Assembly (NCBI GenBank): GCA_964342805.1
Contig: CAYFHQ010000021.1
Span: 1 to 44,555 of the forward strand
Source of the DNA: CAYFHQ01 sp964342805
Lineage (GTDB): Bacteria; Bacillota; Clostridia; Peptostreptococcales; Acidaminobacteraceae
Direction: 5' to 3'
Length of the DNA: 44,555 bases
This document shows, in pieces, positions 7,431-16,900 of the stretch; within the stretch, counting starts at the first letter, position 1; every line of letters starts with the position of its first letter. The notes under the pieces were generated by a model, which did no database searches, was not told where the DNA came from, and was given only the letters and a program-made list of their open reading frames with translations. A program made the translations under genes and the position numbers.

Positions 7431-9365
7431 ATGGGGAAAACACTAACATATAAGATCCTTGAAAATGCCTTGGTCGAGGGGAGACTGCAGGCCGGTGAAG
7501 AAATCAAGGTTTCAGTTGTCCAAACCCTCACACAGGATTCCACCGGTACGATGGTCTACCTGCAGTTGGAGGCCATGGACATTGAGACCATTCAAACAGA
7601 ATGTTCCGTGGCCTACATAGACCACAATACCTTGCAATCTGGATTTGAAAATGCCGATGACCACCTATTCATCCAGTCTGCCGCTGCCAAATACGGGATC
7701 ATATTTTCCAAGGCCGGCAATGGCATATGCCACCAACTTCACCTAGAGCGATTTGGTCGACCAGGCAGCATCCTCATTGGCTCCGACTCCCATACCCCCA
7801 CCGCAGGTGGGCTTGGGATGGTCGGCATTGGTGCTGGAGGCCTCGACGTTGCCGCCGCAATGGCAACCGGCAGCTATACCCTAAAGGCACCCAGGGTCTA
7901 TGGTGTCCACCTGTTTGGACAACTCCCTGCCTGGTGTAGTGCCAAGGATGTCATTTTGACCGTATTGGAGCATCTCTCAGTCAAGGGCGGGGTTGGGTAT
8001 GTAATGGAGTATTTTGGTTCTGGTGTAAGCACCCTCTCTGTTACAGACCGGGCCACCATTACCAATATGGGAGCCGAGCTGGGGGCAACAAGCTCTATCT
8101 TCCCCAGTGATGACCAAACCCTGGACTTCCTCAAACGGCAAGGACGAAGGGAGGTCTTCGTCCCTCTCAGTGCTGATCACGATGCACAATATGATGACCT
8201 CCTAACGATTGACCTGTCTACCCTAGTTCCAAAAGCAGCCGCCCCCCACGGTCCTGACCAAGTCCACGCGGTTTCTGCCTTTCCAGCAACCAAGGTGGAC
8301 CAGGTGTCCATTGGGAGCTGCACCAACGCTTCCTACACAGATTTAATGAAGGTCGCGGCCATACTAAAGGGCCGGACCATTGCACCCCATGTGAGCCTAA
8401 CGGTGTCTCCGGGTTCCTCCAACATACTGAAAATGATGGCCGACCAAGGGGCCCTGGGGGATTTAATTGCGGCAGGTGCACGGATTCTTGAAGCCTCCTG
8501 CGGTCCATGTATAGGCATGGGACAAGCCCCAAAGACCAATGGGGTTTCCCTGCGCACCTTTAATCGTAACTTCAAGGGACGGTGTGGTACAGACTCAGCC
8601 CAGGTCTTCCTGGTCAGTCCAGAAGTGGCAGCGGTCAGCGCTCTGACAGGCTACCTCACCGATCCTGCCCATACACAGCTGACTGCTCCAGAAATCCAGG
8701 TCCCCGACCGGTTTGCTGTTCATCAAGGTTATTTCATTTACCCGGATGCCCAGTCCACAGGGAAGGAAGTGGTCATGGGGCCAAACATTCACCCCTTCCC
8801 AGTGAACGAAGCCTTGGCAGACACCCTTGAGGGCACCGTCCTCCTCAAAACAGGAGACAATGTCACCACGGATGACATCATGCCTTCTGGGGCGAAACTA
8901 CTGCCCTACCGGTCCAACATTCCCGAGTTGTCCAAATACTGCTTCGGCACCTTGGTGGATGATTTCAAGACCATTGCACAGTCCCACGGGGGTGGTATTG
9001 TGGTTGGCGGCGATAATTATGGCCAGGGGTCCAGCCGTGAGCACGCTGCTCTGGTGCCCCTCTACTTGGGCGTACGGAGTGTCATAGCCAAATCCTTTGC
9101 CAGAATCCACAAGGCCAACTTGGTTAACTCCGGAATTGTCCCCCTGACCTTCATGAACCAAGGAGACTATGACGCCATTGATGAAGGGGACGTTCTACGA
9201 CTGGTAGGACTGTACGACAGCCTGGCTACGGGCGCATCTTTTGCTGTGGTCAATATAACAAAAGGCGAAAGCTATCAACTGGCTTTTGAGGGGAGTAAGC
9301 GGGATATACACCTCCTTTTGGCTGGTGGGTATTTGAACGATATTAAGGCCACTACGGCCGGTTAG
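7431..9365 (+). CDS. Aconitate hydratase
   Basis: 644-residue [4Fe-4S] aconitase interconverting citrate and isocitrate in the cytoplasm. The cluster cysteines are in SIGSCTNAS (Cys297) and EASCGPCIGMG (Cys357 and Cys360). The C-terminal swivel domain carries GDNVTTDDIMPSGAKLLP and the GDNYGQGSSREHAALVP active-site loop. The length matches the shorter aconitase form common in Clostridia rather than the 890-residue AcnA type. The start has the SD AAAGGAG. It is the first gene of a three-gene operon with isocitrate dehydrogenase (9-nt gap) and citrate synthase. A consensus promoter and paired palindromes lie immediately upstream, and the operon ends at a strong terminator. Homoaconitase and isopropylmalate isomerase are less likely because citrate synthase and isocitrate dehydrogenase are its partners. 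Confidence 0.95.
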   Translation: MGKTLTYKILENALVEGRLQAGEEIKVSVVQTLTQDSTGTMVYLQLEAMDIETIQTECSVAYIDHNTLQSGFENADDHLFIQSAAAKYGIIFSKAGNGICHQLHLERFGRPGSILIGSDSHTPTAGGLGMVGIGAGGLDVAAAMATGSYTLKAPRVYGVHLFGQLPAWCSAKDVILTVLEHLSVKGGVGYVMEYFGSGVSTLSVTDRATITNMGAELGATSSIFPSDDQTLDFLKRQGRREVFVPLSADHDAQYDDLLTIDLSTLVPKAAAPHGPDQVHAVSAFPATKVDQVSIGSCTNASYTDLMKVAAILKGRTIAPHVSLTVSPGSSNILKMMADQGALGDLIAAGARILEASCGPCIGMGQAPKTNGVSLRTFNRNFKGRCGTDSAQVFLVSPEVAAVSALTGYLTDPAHTQLTAPEIQVPDRFAVHQGYFIYPDAQSTGKEVVMGPNIHPFPVNEALADTLEGTVLLKTGDNVTTDDIMPSGAKLLPYRSNIPELSKYCFGTLVDDFKTIAQSHGGGIVVGGDNYGQGSSREHAALVPLYLGVRSVIAKSFARIHKANLVNSGIVPLTFMNQGDYDAIDEGDVLRLVGLYDSLATGASFAVVNITKGESYQLAFEGSKRDIHLLLAGGYLNDIKATTAG

Positions 9366-9374
9366 GGGGACAGG

Positions 9375-10385
9375 ATGTATCCAATTACTTTAATACCAGG
9401 GGACGGCATAGGTGCGGAAGTCAGCTTTGCTGCCAAGCGGGTCTTGGACGCGACAGGACTCCCCCTCTTATGGGACATCGTCAACGCAGGAGCTGGGGTC
9501 TATAAGGAAACCGGTCACTTGGTACCACCCGCAGTCTATGAAAGTCTTGAAAAGAACAAGCTGGCTTTAAAGGGACCCATTACGACCCCCGTTGGTGCTG
9601 GTTTTAGGAGCATTAATGTGCAGCTCCGTAAGAAGTATGATCTCTTTGCCAACATTCGGCCTGTTTCCAGCCTGCCCCTTGAGAGTTGCCGTTATGACCA
9701 CTTGGATTTGGTCATTTTCCGTGAAAACACGGAAGGACTCTATGCAGGCATAGAAAGTGAGATAGACGGTGGTGCCCAGGCCATTAAGCAGGTGACTGCT
9801 GCAGGTTCCCAGCGCATTATCAGAAGGGCCTTCCAGTATGCCCTTGAAAACAAAAAGCAGAAAGTAACTGTAGTCCACAAGGCCAATATTTTAAAGAAAA
9901 CAGATGGTTTGTTCTTGGATATCGCTCGGTCTGTCGCAAAGGATTTTCCTTCGATCGCCATGGAGGAAGTTATTGTTGACAACATGTGCATGCAGTTGGT
10001 CATGAATCCAGACCAGTACCAGGTCATTGTGACCATGAACCTGTATGGGGATATTCTGTCTGACTTATGCTCAGGTCTGGTTGGCGGACTGGGACTGGTT
10101 CCCGGTGCCAACATCGGCAGGGACATGGCCATATTTGAAGCGGTCCACGGGTCTGCACCGGACATAGCCGGCAAGGGACTGGCCAACCCCATTGCCTTGA
10201 TCCTATCAGGGGCCATGATGCTGGACTATATTGGAGAACAAACAGCAGCAGACCAGGTACGTCACGCAATCAACCAAGTCCTTCAGGAGGGACGGGTACT
10301 GACACGTGATCTGGGTGGCAATGCGGATACTGACACCCTTGTGGAAGCTATCATTGGGAAAATGAAGGAGACAGTCTCAGCATAG
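9375..10385 (+). CDS. Isocitrate dehydrogenase, probably NAD-dependent
   Basis: 336-residue member of the isocitrate/isopropylmalate dehydrogenase family, making 2-oxoglutarate from isocitrate. It starts with the family signature ITLIPGDGIGAEV. The substrate loop is present as FRENTEGLYAGIE, the catalytic lysine region as VTVVHKANILKKTDG, the metal-binding acidic segment as MNLYGDILSDLCSGLVGGLG, and the nucleotide loop as AVHGSAPDIAGKGLANP. The short length and lack of the NADP-type insertions point to the compact NAD-dependent class; cofactor choice is inferred. It lies 9 nt after aconitase and 22 nt before citrate synthase, which argues for isocitrate over isopropylmalate or homoisocitrate as substrate. 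Confidence 0.92.
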   Translation: MYPITLIPGDGIGAEVSFAAKRVLDATGLPLLWDIVNAGAGVYKETGHLVPPAVYESLEKNKLALKGPITTPVGAGFRSINVQLRKKYDLFANIRPVSSLPLESCRYDHLDLVIFRENTEGLYAGIESEIDGGAQAIKQVTAAGSQRIIRRAFQYALENKKQKVTVVHKANILKKTDGLFLDIARSVAKDFPSIAMEEVIVDNMCMQLVMNPDQYQVIVTMNLYGDILSDLCSGLVGGLGLVPGANIGRDMAIFEAVHGSAPDIAGKGLANPIALILSGAMMLDYIGEQTAADQVRHAINQVLQEGRVLTRDLGGNADTDTLVEAIIGKMKETVSA

Positions 10386-10407
10386 GGCTGGGAAATGAGG
10401 GGGGCCA

Positions 10408-11838
10408 ATGAATGGCACAAGGAAAACAAAAATACAAGATGAACTGGTGGCCTTGGCCCAGGAAAGCAGCCACATTCCTACCAGCCACTATGGGCGATAC
10501 AATGTAAAAAGAGGGCTTCGAAATGCCAATGGCACTGGGGTTTTAGTTGGCCTGACAGAAGTGGGGAACGTGGTTGGCTACGACATGGTCCAAGGGGAAA
10601 AACATCCCTGCCATGGACGCCTCTATTACCGGGGCTATGGCCTGGATGACCTATGCCGAGGATTTTTGCAGGAAGGACGCTTTGGGTTCGAGGAAACCAT
10701 CTATCTGCTCCTCTTCGGTGGTCTGCCCACCACCTCACAACTCCGGGACTTTCAGGAGGTACTGGCCTCTTGCCGGTCACTTCCTGAGGGTTTTACGGAA
10801 AATATGATCTTAAAGATTCCCAGTAAGGACATCATGAACAAAATTCAGCGGTCTGTTTTGGTCCTCTACTCCCATGACGACGAACCCGATCGTACGGATA
10901 TTGCCAATGTGGTCCGACAAAGTATTGAGCTCATTGCCAGATTCCCTACGATTATTTCCTATGGCTACCAGGCCAAGGCCCATTACTTTGACGACCAGAG
11001 CCTCTTCATCCACAAGCCTCAGTCTCATCTGAGCACAGCGGAGAATATCCTCCATATGATCCGGCCAGATAATGCCTATAGCCCTGTTGAAGCGGAAGTC
11101 CTTGACCTCTGTTTGGTGATCCATGCTGAGCACGGTGGTGGGAACAATTCCACCTTTGCCACCCATGTGGTCTCCTCATCGGGGACCGACACCTATTCGG
11201 CCATTTCAGCTGCAGTAGGGTCCCTAAAGGGCCACAAGCACGGGGGTGCCAACAACAGGGTCCGGGACATGATCGACAACATCCGTTTGCATGTGCCCAA
11301 CTGGCAGGACCCTACTGCCCTCAAGGCATACTTGGCAAAAATCCTAGATAAAGAGGCCTATAATGGAGAGGGCTTGGTTTATGGGATGGGCCACGCGGTC
11401 TACACCCTCAGCGACCCCCGGGCTGAACTCCTCAAGCAAAAAGCCTGGGAACTGGCCGTGGAAAAGGACGCCCTGGACGTGTTTGCCCTCTATGCCAACA
11501 TCGAAGGCTTGACCAAGGCCTTAATCCAGGAACGCAAGGGGGACCATGTCCATATCGCCGCCAATGTGGACCTCTACTCAGGTTTCGTCTATGAAATGTT
11601 AGGCATTCCGCCTGAACTCTACACCCCGCTCTTTGCCACGGCACGGATCGCAGGGTGGTGCGCCCACCGCATGGAGCAGATTGCTTCGGACCAAAAGATC
11701 ATCCGGCCAGCCTACAAGACGGTTGGTGCGCCTCGTTCCTACACGTCCATGGGAGACCGGACGCCACCTACCGTTTTTGGTGAAGAGGGTTCACAGGCAG
11801 GTTCTCAGCCCCTTTCCTATGGGGAGCTAACGGGATAG
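10408..11838 (+). CDS. Citrate synthase (long form)
   Basis: 476-residue citrate synthase condensing acetyl-CoA and oxaloacetate. Catalytic residues are visible in SLKGHKHGGAN (His278), GMGHAVYTLSDPR (His329) and AANVDLYSGFVYEMLGIP (Asp388). The HAEHGGGNNSTFATHVVSSSGTD segment is characteristic of the long clostridial branch, which also has about 60 additional N-terminal residues compared with Bacillus CitZ. The ATG at 10408 follows a GAGGGGGG SD. It is the last gene of the operon, which would deliver 2-oxoglutarate for glutamate synthesis in an incomplete, oxidative TCA arm; no later TCA genes are present. A methylcitrate synthase role is unlikely given the neighbours. Confidence 0.95.
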   Translation: MNGTRKTKIQDELVALAQESSHIPTSHYGRYNVKRGLRNANGTGVLVGLTEVGNVVGYDMVQGEKHPCHGRLYYRGYGLDDLCRGFLQEGRFGFEETIYLLLFGGLPTTSQLRDFQEVLASCRSLPEGFTENMILKIPSKDIMNKIQRSVLVLYSHDDEPDRTDIANVVRQSIELIARFPTIISYGYQAKAHYFDDQSLFIHKPQSHLSTAENILHMIRPDNAYSPVEAEVLDLCLVIHAEHGGGNNSTFATHVVSSSGTDTYSAISAAVGSLKGHKHGGANNRVRDMIDNIRLHVPNWQDPTALKAYLAKILDKEAYNGEGLVYGMGHAVYTLSDPRAELLKQKAWELAVEKDALDVFALYANIEGLTKALIQERKGDHVHIAANVDLYSGFVYEMLGIPPELYTPLFATARIAGWCAHRMEQIASDQKIIRPAYKTVGAPRSYTSMGDRTPPTVFGEEGSQAGSQPLSYGELTG

Positions 11839-11865
11839 GCTGAACTTTACAAGACCCATACAATC

Positions 11866-11917
11866 AAAAATGCCTTGACCCTTTCGACAACCGTCGAGGG
11901 ATCAAGGCATTTTTTTG
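11866..11917. terminator. Bidirectional rho-independent terminator
   Basis: Arms AATGCCTTGA and TCAAGGCATT, extended by inner CCCTTTCGAC/GTCGAGGG pairing, are followed by seven T on the plus strand and preceded by five A, giving a T run on the minus strand. It serves the citrate synthase operon and the convergent transglutaminase-like gene. Confidence 0.9.
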
Positions 11918-11934
11918 TTTGAGAGGTATAAGTA

Positions 11935-12729
11935 TTAATATGTTTGCGTACCAATGTAATCTGCTGGTGCTTTGAACATGTCTACATCCATGCCCGCTGC
12001 GATGGCAGCTGCATCGTTTGTAGCGTCGATCAGCTTCCACTGACCATCGACTAGGACTTCATTCCACGCGTGGTATACTGAGGAACCACTCTGATTGCCC
12101 ATGACAAGCTTAGTGGGGATCCCCTGACTTCGAAGCATACCAGCTAGAAGTGAGGAATAGTCGTAACAAATGCCATTTCCGTCCACAAGTACCATGTCCA
12201 GATTGGGAACATAGCCACTTTGAACCGTTTTGGCCTTGTTGAAATCGTAAGAAATGTTATTCACGATAAAATCGTAAATGGCTTCTACTTTTTCTTGGTC
12301 TGTGGTTGCACCCGCTGTGATTGACTGGGCAAGTTGCGCAGCATTGGAGTCTGCTGACCAGTTCACTAGCTGTGCACTAGCCAAGAAGGCAACCTTGTCA
12401 TTTTTCAATGAAACGTTTACCTGCTCATATGCGAGAGCTTCAAATTGAGTACCTTCAACCTGTCTGAATAGACCGATTGTGTATGTACCGCTTCCCATTT
12501 GTAGTGAGTACTGTGCCTCTGTACCCTGGTAGTCATAAAAATACCGCTTAGCGTCTTTTTCAACGAGTACTTTGTACACTTGCTGCTCTGGAGCAGCGTA
12601 TTGAATTGTGAATGTACCCTCCTCCACCTGGGTGAAATCGAATACATCCGTGTCTGCACTGACTGCTACAAGTCCTGAGAAGCTCAAAACTGTAAGTAGT
12701 AGTGCGATTAAGATAAGCTTTTTAAACAT
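11935..12729 (-). CDS. Secreted transglutaminase-like (cysteine protease fold) protein
   Basis: 264 residues. A signal peptide (MFKKLILIALLLTVLSFSG, cleavage near VSA-DTD) is followed by an N-terminal beta domain (about 27-125) and a transglutaminase-like domain (about 130-255). The Cys-His-Asp triad is visible as GNGICYDYS (Cys188), YHAWNEV (His220) and LIDATND (Asp235). Proteins of this class act outside the cell as peptidases or cross-linking enzymes on wall or surface proteins. The gene has its own leader with two tandem c-di-GMP-I aptamers and is separated from the sortase operon by a terminator. Its SD (GGGAG) lies directly after the second aptamer and can pair with the leader, so translation control by c-di-GMP is likely. 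Confidence 0.92.
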   Translation of the reverse strand: MFKKLILIALLLTVLSFSGLVAVSADTDVFDFTQVEEGTFTIQYAAPEQQVYKVLVEKDAKRYFYDYQGTEAQYSLQMGSGTYTIGLFRQVEGTQFEALAYEQVNVSLKNDKVAFLASAQLVNWSADSNAAQLAQSITAGATTDQEKVEAIYDFIVNNISYDFNKAKTVQSGYVPNLDMVLVDGNGICYDYSSLLAGMLRSQGIPTKLVMGNQSGSSVYHAWNEVLVDGQWKLIDATNDAAAIAAGMDVDMFKAPADYIGTQTY

Positions 12730-12746
12730 TCAGCTTCTCTCCCTTC

Positions 12747-12820
12747 GGCAACTGGCTATCTCATATACCATGAGACCCTATAGCTTTGCGTCCCCGCCTC
12801 ACGACGGGTTTGCGATTTAC
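12747..12820 (-). promoter_or_regulatory. Cyclic-di-GMP-I (GEMM) riboswitch aptamer, proximal copy
   Basis: Read on the minus strand it has the GEMM core elements in order: TCGCAAACC, a hairpin closed by a GTGA loop (the tetraloop position), GGGGACGCAAAGC, a variable hairpin (GGGTCTCAT...ATGAGATAGCC) and GCCAGTTGCC. The sequence before it (TTTTCTTTCCC) can pair with GGGAGAGAAG after it, which contains the SD of the transglutaminase-like gene. A ligand-stabilised basal helix would therefore mask the SD, predicting an OFF switch (inference). Confidence 0.9.
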
Positions 12821-12860
12821 ATGGGAAAGAAAAGTCATTCGCGACAATGGCTTCTCTTTC

Positions 12861-12933
12861 GGCAACTGGCTGTCTCGACTGGGCGAGACCCTATAGCTTT
12901 GCGTCCCCACCTCGCGGTGGGTTTGCGATTTAC
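12861..12933 (-). promoter_or_regulatory. Cyclic-di-GMP-I (GEMM) riboswitch aptamer, distal copy
   Basis: A second aptamer with the same core (TCGCAAACC, GCGA tetraloop, GGGGACGCAAAGC, GCCAGTTGCC) sits 40 bp upstream of the first on the minus strand. The variable stem differs (GGGTCTCGCCCAGTCGAGAC), with compensating changes that keep it paired. Between the aptamers, AGCCATT/AATGACT plus TTTTCTTT could form a weak terminator. The tandem arrangement suggests a sharper response or two-stage control. Confidence 0.9.
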
Positions 12934-12970
12934 GGAGTCCTTCTCGCTGAAATGTACACCTCTCCATTAG

Positions 12971-12979
12971 TTTATACCA
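12971..12979 (-). promoter_or_regulatory. Extended -10 element before the tandem riboswitch
   Basis: On the minus strand TGGTATAAA gives an extended -10 (TGN-TATAAA), located after the sortase operon terminator and about 35 bp before the distal aptamer. No good -35 is seen. Its position fits initiation of the riboswitch transcript. Confidence 0.45.
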
Positions 12980-13019
12980 TAACACCCCCCCAATAACCAC
13001 TTCAAACCAGTGGTTGGGT

Positions 13020-13056
13020 AAAAAAATTACGGAATGCTAGTATTAGCATTCCGTAA
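13020..13056 (-). terminator. Rho-independent terminator of the surface protein-sortase operon
   Basis: The minus strand reads TTACGGAATGCTA, loop ATAC, then TAGCATTCCGTAA and seven T. The 13-bp stem is perfect. It separates the sortase gene from the riboswitch-controlled transglutaminase-like gene. Confidence 0.93.
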
Positions 13057-13129
13057 TATGTAAGTTCTCTTATGGACTTTTGTGTCCCCTTTTGCAAGGA
13101 GGCCTGTCTCCTCATATGGGTCAACTTAC

Positions 13130-13954
13130 TCAATTTTGCTCCTGGAGTTCTCCAATGACCACCAGACGGGTATCGGGGTTTTTGACACCGACCGGGTCGC
13201 AGGTGATGAGGGTAATTTCTTTGATTCCTCGGTTTTGGAGAACCCAAACGTCCCGCTCATGGACTATTTGTGTACTGATCACCTTATAGGTATACACAAG
13301 TCCTTCGTTGTCTGTTACTGTGATTTGGTCCTCGACAGCCACTTCATTCAACCGGTTGAAATGCTTGCCATACTCCATACTCCTGTGGCCTGCAACTGCA
13401 TAATTACCACCGACCCATGGCTTGCCCGTGTGGTCAAGACTAGAAGCAGAAACATTGAGGTGTTCCAGGCTGGCACCCTTCAAAATGGGCATTTTTAAGT
13501 TTATCGAAGGAACTTCTAACAGCCCCTCAACGGGATACGCCTTTGACGACTTCTTCTGACTATTCCTTACTTCCGTTTGCTGAACTTGGACGTCTTGCGC
13601 TTGCTCCACATGACCTTGGTCCTCATAGAGTTGACCTGGAGGTACACTCGTGTTTGAACCTTCCTCCTGGACATCCTGGTGACTTTCGTCAGGCACCTCG
13701 TTCCCAGGTGCGTCTAACGCCACCTCATCGACAAGAACAGTGACTTCATCACCTTCTTCAATGATTTCAAGTTCAACTGGACTTGTAACTTGAGGCTCCA
13801 CCTCTTGCATGTCCTTGAGATGGATCATTTGTTGTTCAAGTAAATCAACTTGCTTCCAATCCACATAGGCATTCATAACGAAGGGAAAGGCCATAATGGC
13901 CAATCCCAACACAAATAATAGTATACTAACAACATTTCTTGTCTGCTTTGACAT
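13130..13954 (-). CDS. Sortase (class D-like)
   Basis: 274-residue membrane-anchored sortase. One N-terminal membrane segment (about 8-29) is followed by an unusually long acidic linker (about 50-130, rich in Glu, Asp, Val and Pro) before the catalytic beta-barrel (about 140-272). The triad is visible: His190 in AGHRSMEYG, Cys252 in ITLITCDP and Arg263 in NPDTRLVVIG. The barrel sequence and single N-terminal anchor look most like class D or related sortases; the class is not certain. It lies 12 nt after the giant LPQTG protein gene, which is its obvious substrate. A strong terminator follows. Confidence 0.93.
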   Translation of the reverse strand: MSKQTRNVVSILLFVLGLAIMAFPFVMNAYVDWKQVDLLEQQMIHLKDMQEVEPQVTSPVELEIIEEGDEVTVLVDEVALDAPGNEVPDESHQDVQEEGSNTSVPPGQLYEDQGHVEQAQDVQVQQTEVRNSQKKSSKAYPVEGLLEVPSINLKMPILKGASLEHLNVSASSLDHTGKPWVGGNYAVAGHRSMEYGKHFNRLNEVAVEDQITVTDNEGLVYTYKVISTQIVHERDVWVLQNRGIKEITLITCDPVGVKNPDTRLVVIGELQEQN

Positions 13955-13966
13955 CTTACTTCCTGA

Positions 13967-16900
13967 CTATCGCTTGAATCGGATGATGACTGCTGCTGCA
14001 AGGACCATCAAACCACTCAGTAAGAAATAAAGAGGGTCATATGGACCTGTTTGAGGTAATTCCAAACCGAGAGGAATCTGGATCCCAGGGATGTCAATTC
14101 GGATAACTTCCTTCTTTCCATCCTTCTCTACAGAAATCTCAAAACTATCCTCATAACCTTTGTCATCAAATGGTGTGTATATGACCGATCCATCCTCTTT
14201 AATTTCAACCTCTCCACTCACTGGAGGTTTGACCACTTCCTTTACCTCTTCTTCAGGCTCTGGAACATAGACAGGTGGAATAGAGGGGATCGGTTGTGGT
14301 TCTGGTGCTGGTGTTGGCTCCGGCTGAGGTACTGGTGTTGGTTCCGGAGTAGGTTCAGGTGTTGGTTCCGGTTTCGGCGTTGGTTTTGGCTTTGGCTTGG
14401 ATGACCCTCCACCTGAGGAAGGCTTATAGTAAGTGATGGTTACATTAGCCTTTGCCTCACCGGCCTTGTCATCTGTTACAACAACTTCGTTATCAACACG
14501 CCTAGCATTCACATCGTCCTGTGTAATGGAATAAGCTGTTGTTAACTCAATCGTCTGTCCCTTGGCTAGGGTCGGTATGATATGGGAATACCCTGCCTTG
14601 GTATCAACAACGAGCACGTCGTCTAAATCGATCGTCCCTAAGTTGGTTACCTTGAAAGTATAGTTCACAGTTGTTCCCACAGCATAGTAGGAATGTCTGT
14701 CGGGTGTTTTTGTCACCTTGAGAGCAGCAAGTTCCACATCTACTTCCGACTCTTTCAATGGCGTCCCGTCCCCCTGGGCAGTTACCTTATTCTTGACTAC
14801 GGCTGATGAACCATCCTCAACGATGTCCGATGTTTGGACTGTATAACTAGCCGTAAAGGTCTGCGACGTTGCAGGCGCCAAGTCAAAGGGGGTAGATGCT
14901 GATGGTGCTGATGGATCAGGATCCTTGTTGGTCAAGGTAAGCGCTCTAGTCGCACCACCAGATGCAATCGTAGATAGTAAATCTGTCATAACGATATTGG
15001 TGAATGTCTGAACATCGTCGGTGTTGGTTAAGAGGATCTCATAGGTGATCACATCTCCAACTTTGGCAATCGCCTTGCCCTCGCCCGTACGGGATGGTGC
15101 ACTACCATTAACAAGAGTAACTGTTTTCTGGATGTTCAACCCTTTAAGATTCACAGTATTAGTAGCCTGCTTGCTTTCTCTCACTTCATCTGGAGAGGCA
15201 ACAACCGTATTTACTAAGTTGTCTTCCAAGTTAGCTGGCAGTAAGTAGGAACCTTCTGCAGTTCTTGACTCACCAACCGGAATCGAAGCAATAGCAGGCA
15301 CGGTGATATTGTGGTCCACTCGGGTGGGATTTCCTTTTTCCTTCACACTAATGGTGTCTGTGAAAGTCACATTGGTCAGCTCTACACTGCCTGTATTAGT
15401 CACCTTAATGCCATAGAATACCTTATCGCCTGGTAGGAGCCCAAAGTCGGTTGCCGATGAATCAACAGCGGTTTTATAACTGGTTCCTGCCCGCTGAATA
15501 TGGGTAACCGTCTTCTCCACACCAAAAGACGCTACATCCACATCATCATTGTCCTCAACATAGGTTGGTGTCCCAACTTGGTTGGACATTTCATTGGCAT
15601 AGACCCGGACCTTGTTGTCCAGCTTGTTGCCATTGTCATCGGCTGCCTTGACCACATAGGTTCCGGTGAATACGTAGAATGCATTGGCCTCCATCCGGTC
15701 AATTCGAATGGCTCTGTCGTCCCCGCCCACTGTCACCAGGTTGAGGTTGGGGTCAGAAGTAATGGCTGCTTTGGTGGTTGCGTCGAAGGCAAAGTCGTCC
15801 TTTTGGTCTTCCACATAAACATTGGTCAGGGGCATGTTGCCTGTGTTTTGCACCGTTATGGTGTAAGCTACGGTTTCACCCACATTGGCAGGTTCTTTTG
15901 TGGCCATGTTCTTGACTGTGTTGTCTGCGTAGGTCAGGGTTTTCACGTCCTTGATCACAGACACATTTGGTGTCTTGCCAGCTTGGGCATGGAGGCCCAT
16001 ATCCAAGGTATGGTTGACCTTATTGCCGTCACTTAGGGTCACCAGAGGTGTTCGGTACTTGCCTCCATCTAGGGTTACGTCAGAGTCCTTGGCGTCGTCG
16101 TCCACATTGTCCAAGGTGATTTCATAGTCTGTTGGAATGATGAACTCCACATAGTAGAACCCATTGGGCAGGTTGGTGAATAAGTAGTAACCCGGTTTGC
16201 CCTCATGGTTGTCGCCGGTTCTGGTTCGGTCAACCTCCACATGGAGGTCGTTGTAGAGGACAACTTCAACACCGTTGATCCCTGCATACTCCGTGTCAAA
16301 ACCGTCATTTTGAATGCCGTCCTTCTTTTGGTCATACCAAACGAAGTTACCGATTTCCCCTTGAGGATTACCTACAACAATAATTCCTACCTTGTTGGGT
16401 TCAGAACGGACCAACTGGTAGTTGTTGCTGACCTGCTTGGCTGTAACACTCATGGAGTTCCAAGCCGCTTCGTGGGCGTCTGGGTCCGGAGTGGTTGGAT
16501 TGGTTGACAAGGGTGCACCCACTGGGGCCCGCATCTTAAAATCAAAGGTTGACTTGTAGCCTGCTCCTAAGCTTGTTGCAGACCCGTCAGACACTTTCTT
16601 GAAGTTGTTTAGCTTAATCCGCAGAGACCGAACAGAGGTAATATCTGTTGGGAAAGTCGTTGACCAGTTGGGGTCTTCTGTCCCTATCTCCGAGGACACT
16701 GCATTCATCCGCTTTGGATTCTTGGCTGTACTGTACTCCACGGAAACATCCACATTGTACTGGTTGCCATCCATATCTTCTACAATCTGTCGTTGGCCGG
16801 TTGCCAGTGGGGCAATCAGGTAAGGAGACCATAAGGACCCCCGTCCACTGCCAGCGTTTAGTACAGCTGTGTCACCGATAACCGGGAGGATATCAATGAT

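Noticed and set aside
12721..12940. Near-duplicate 70-bp blocks that first looked like a mobile-element repeat
   Set aside because: They are two c-di-GMP-I aptamers with compensating stem changes.
15500..16036. Plus-strand open frame of 178 codons inside the giant gene
   Set aside because: No SD or recognisable domain; it is antisense to the SdrD/DUF11 repeat region.
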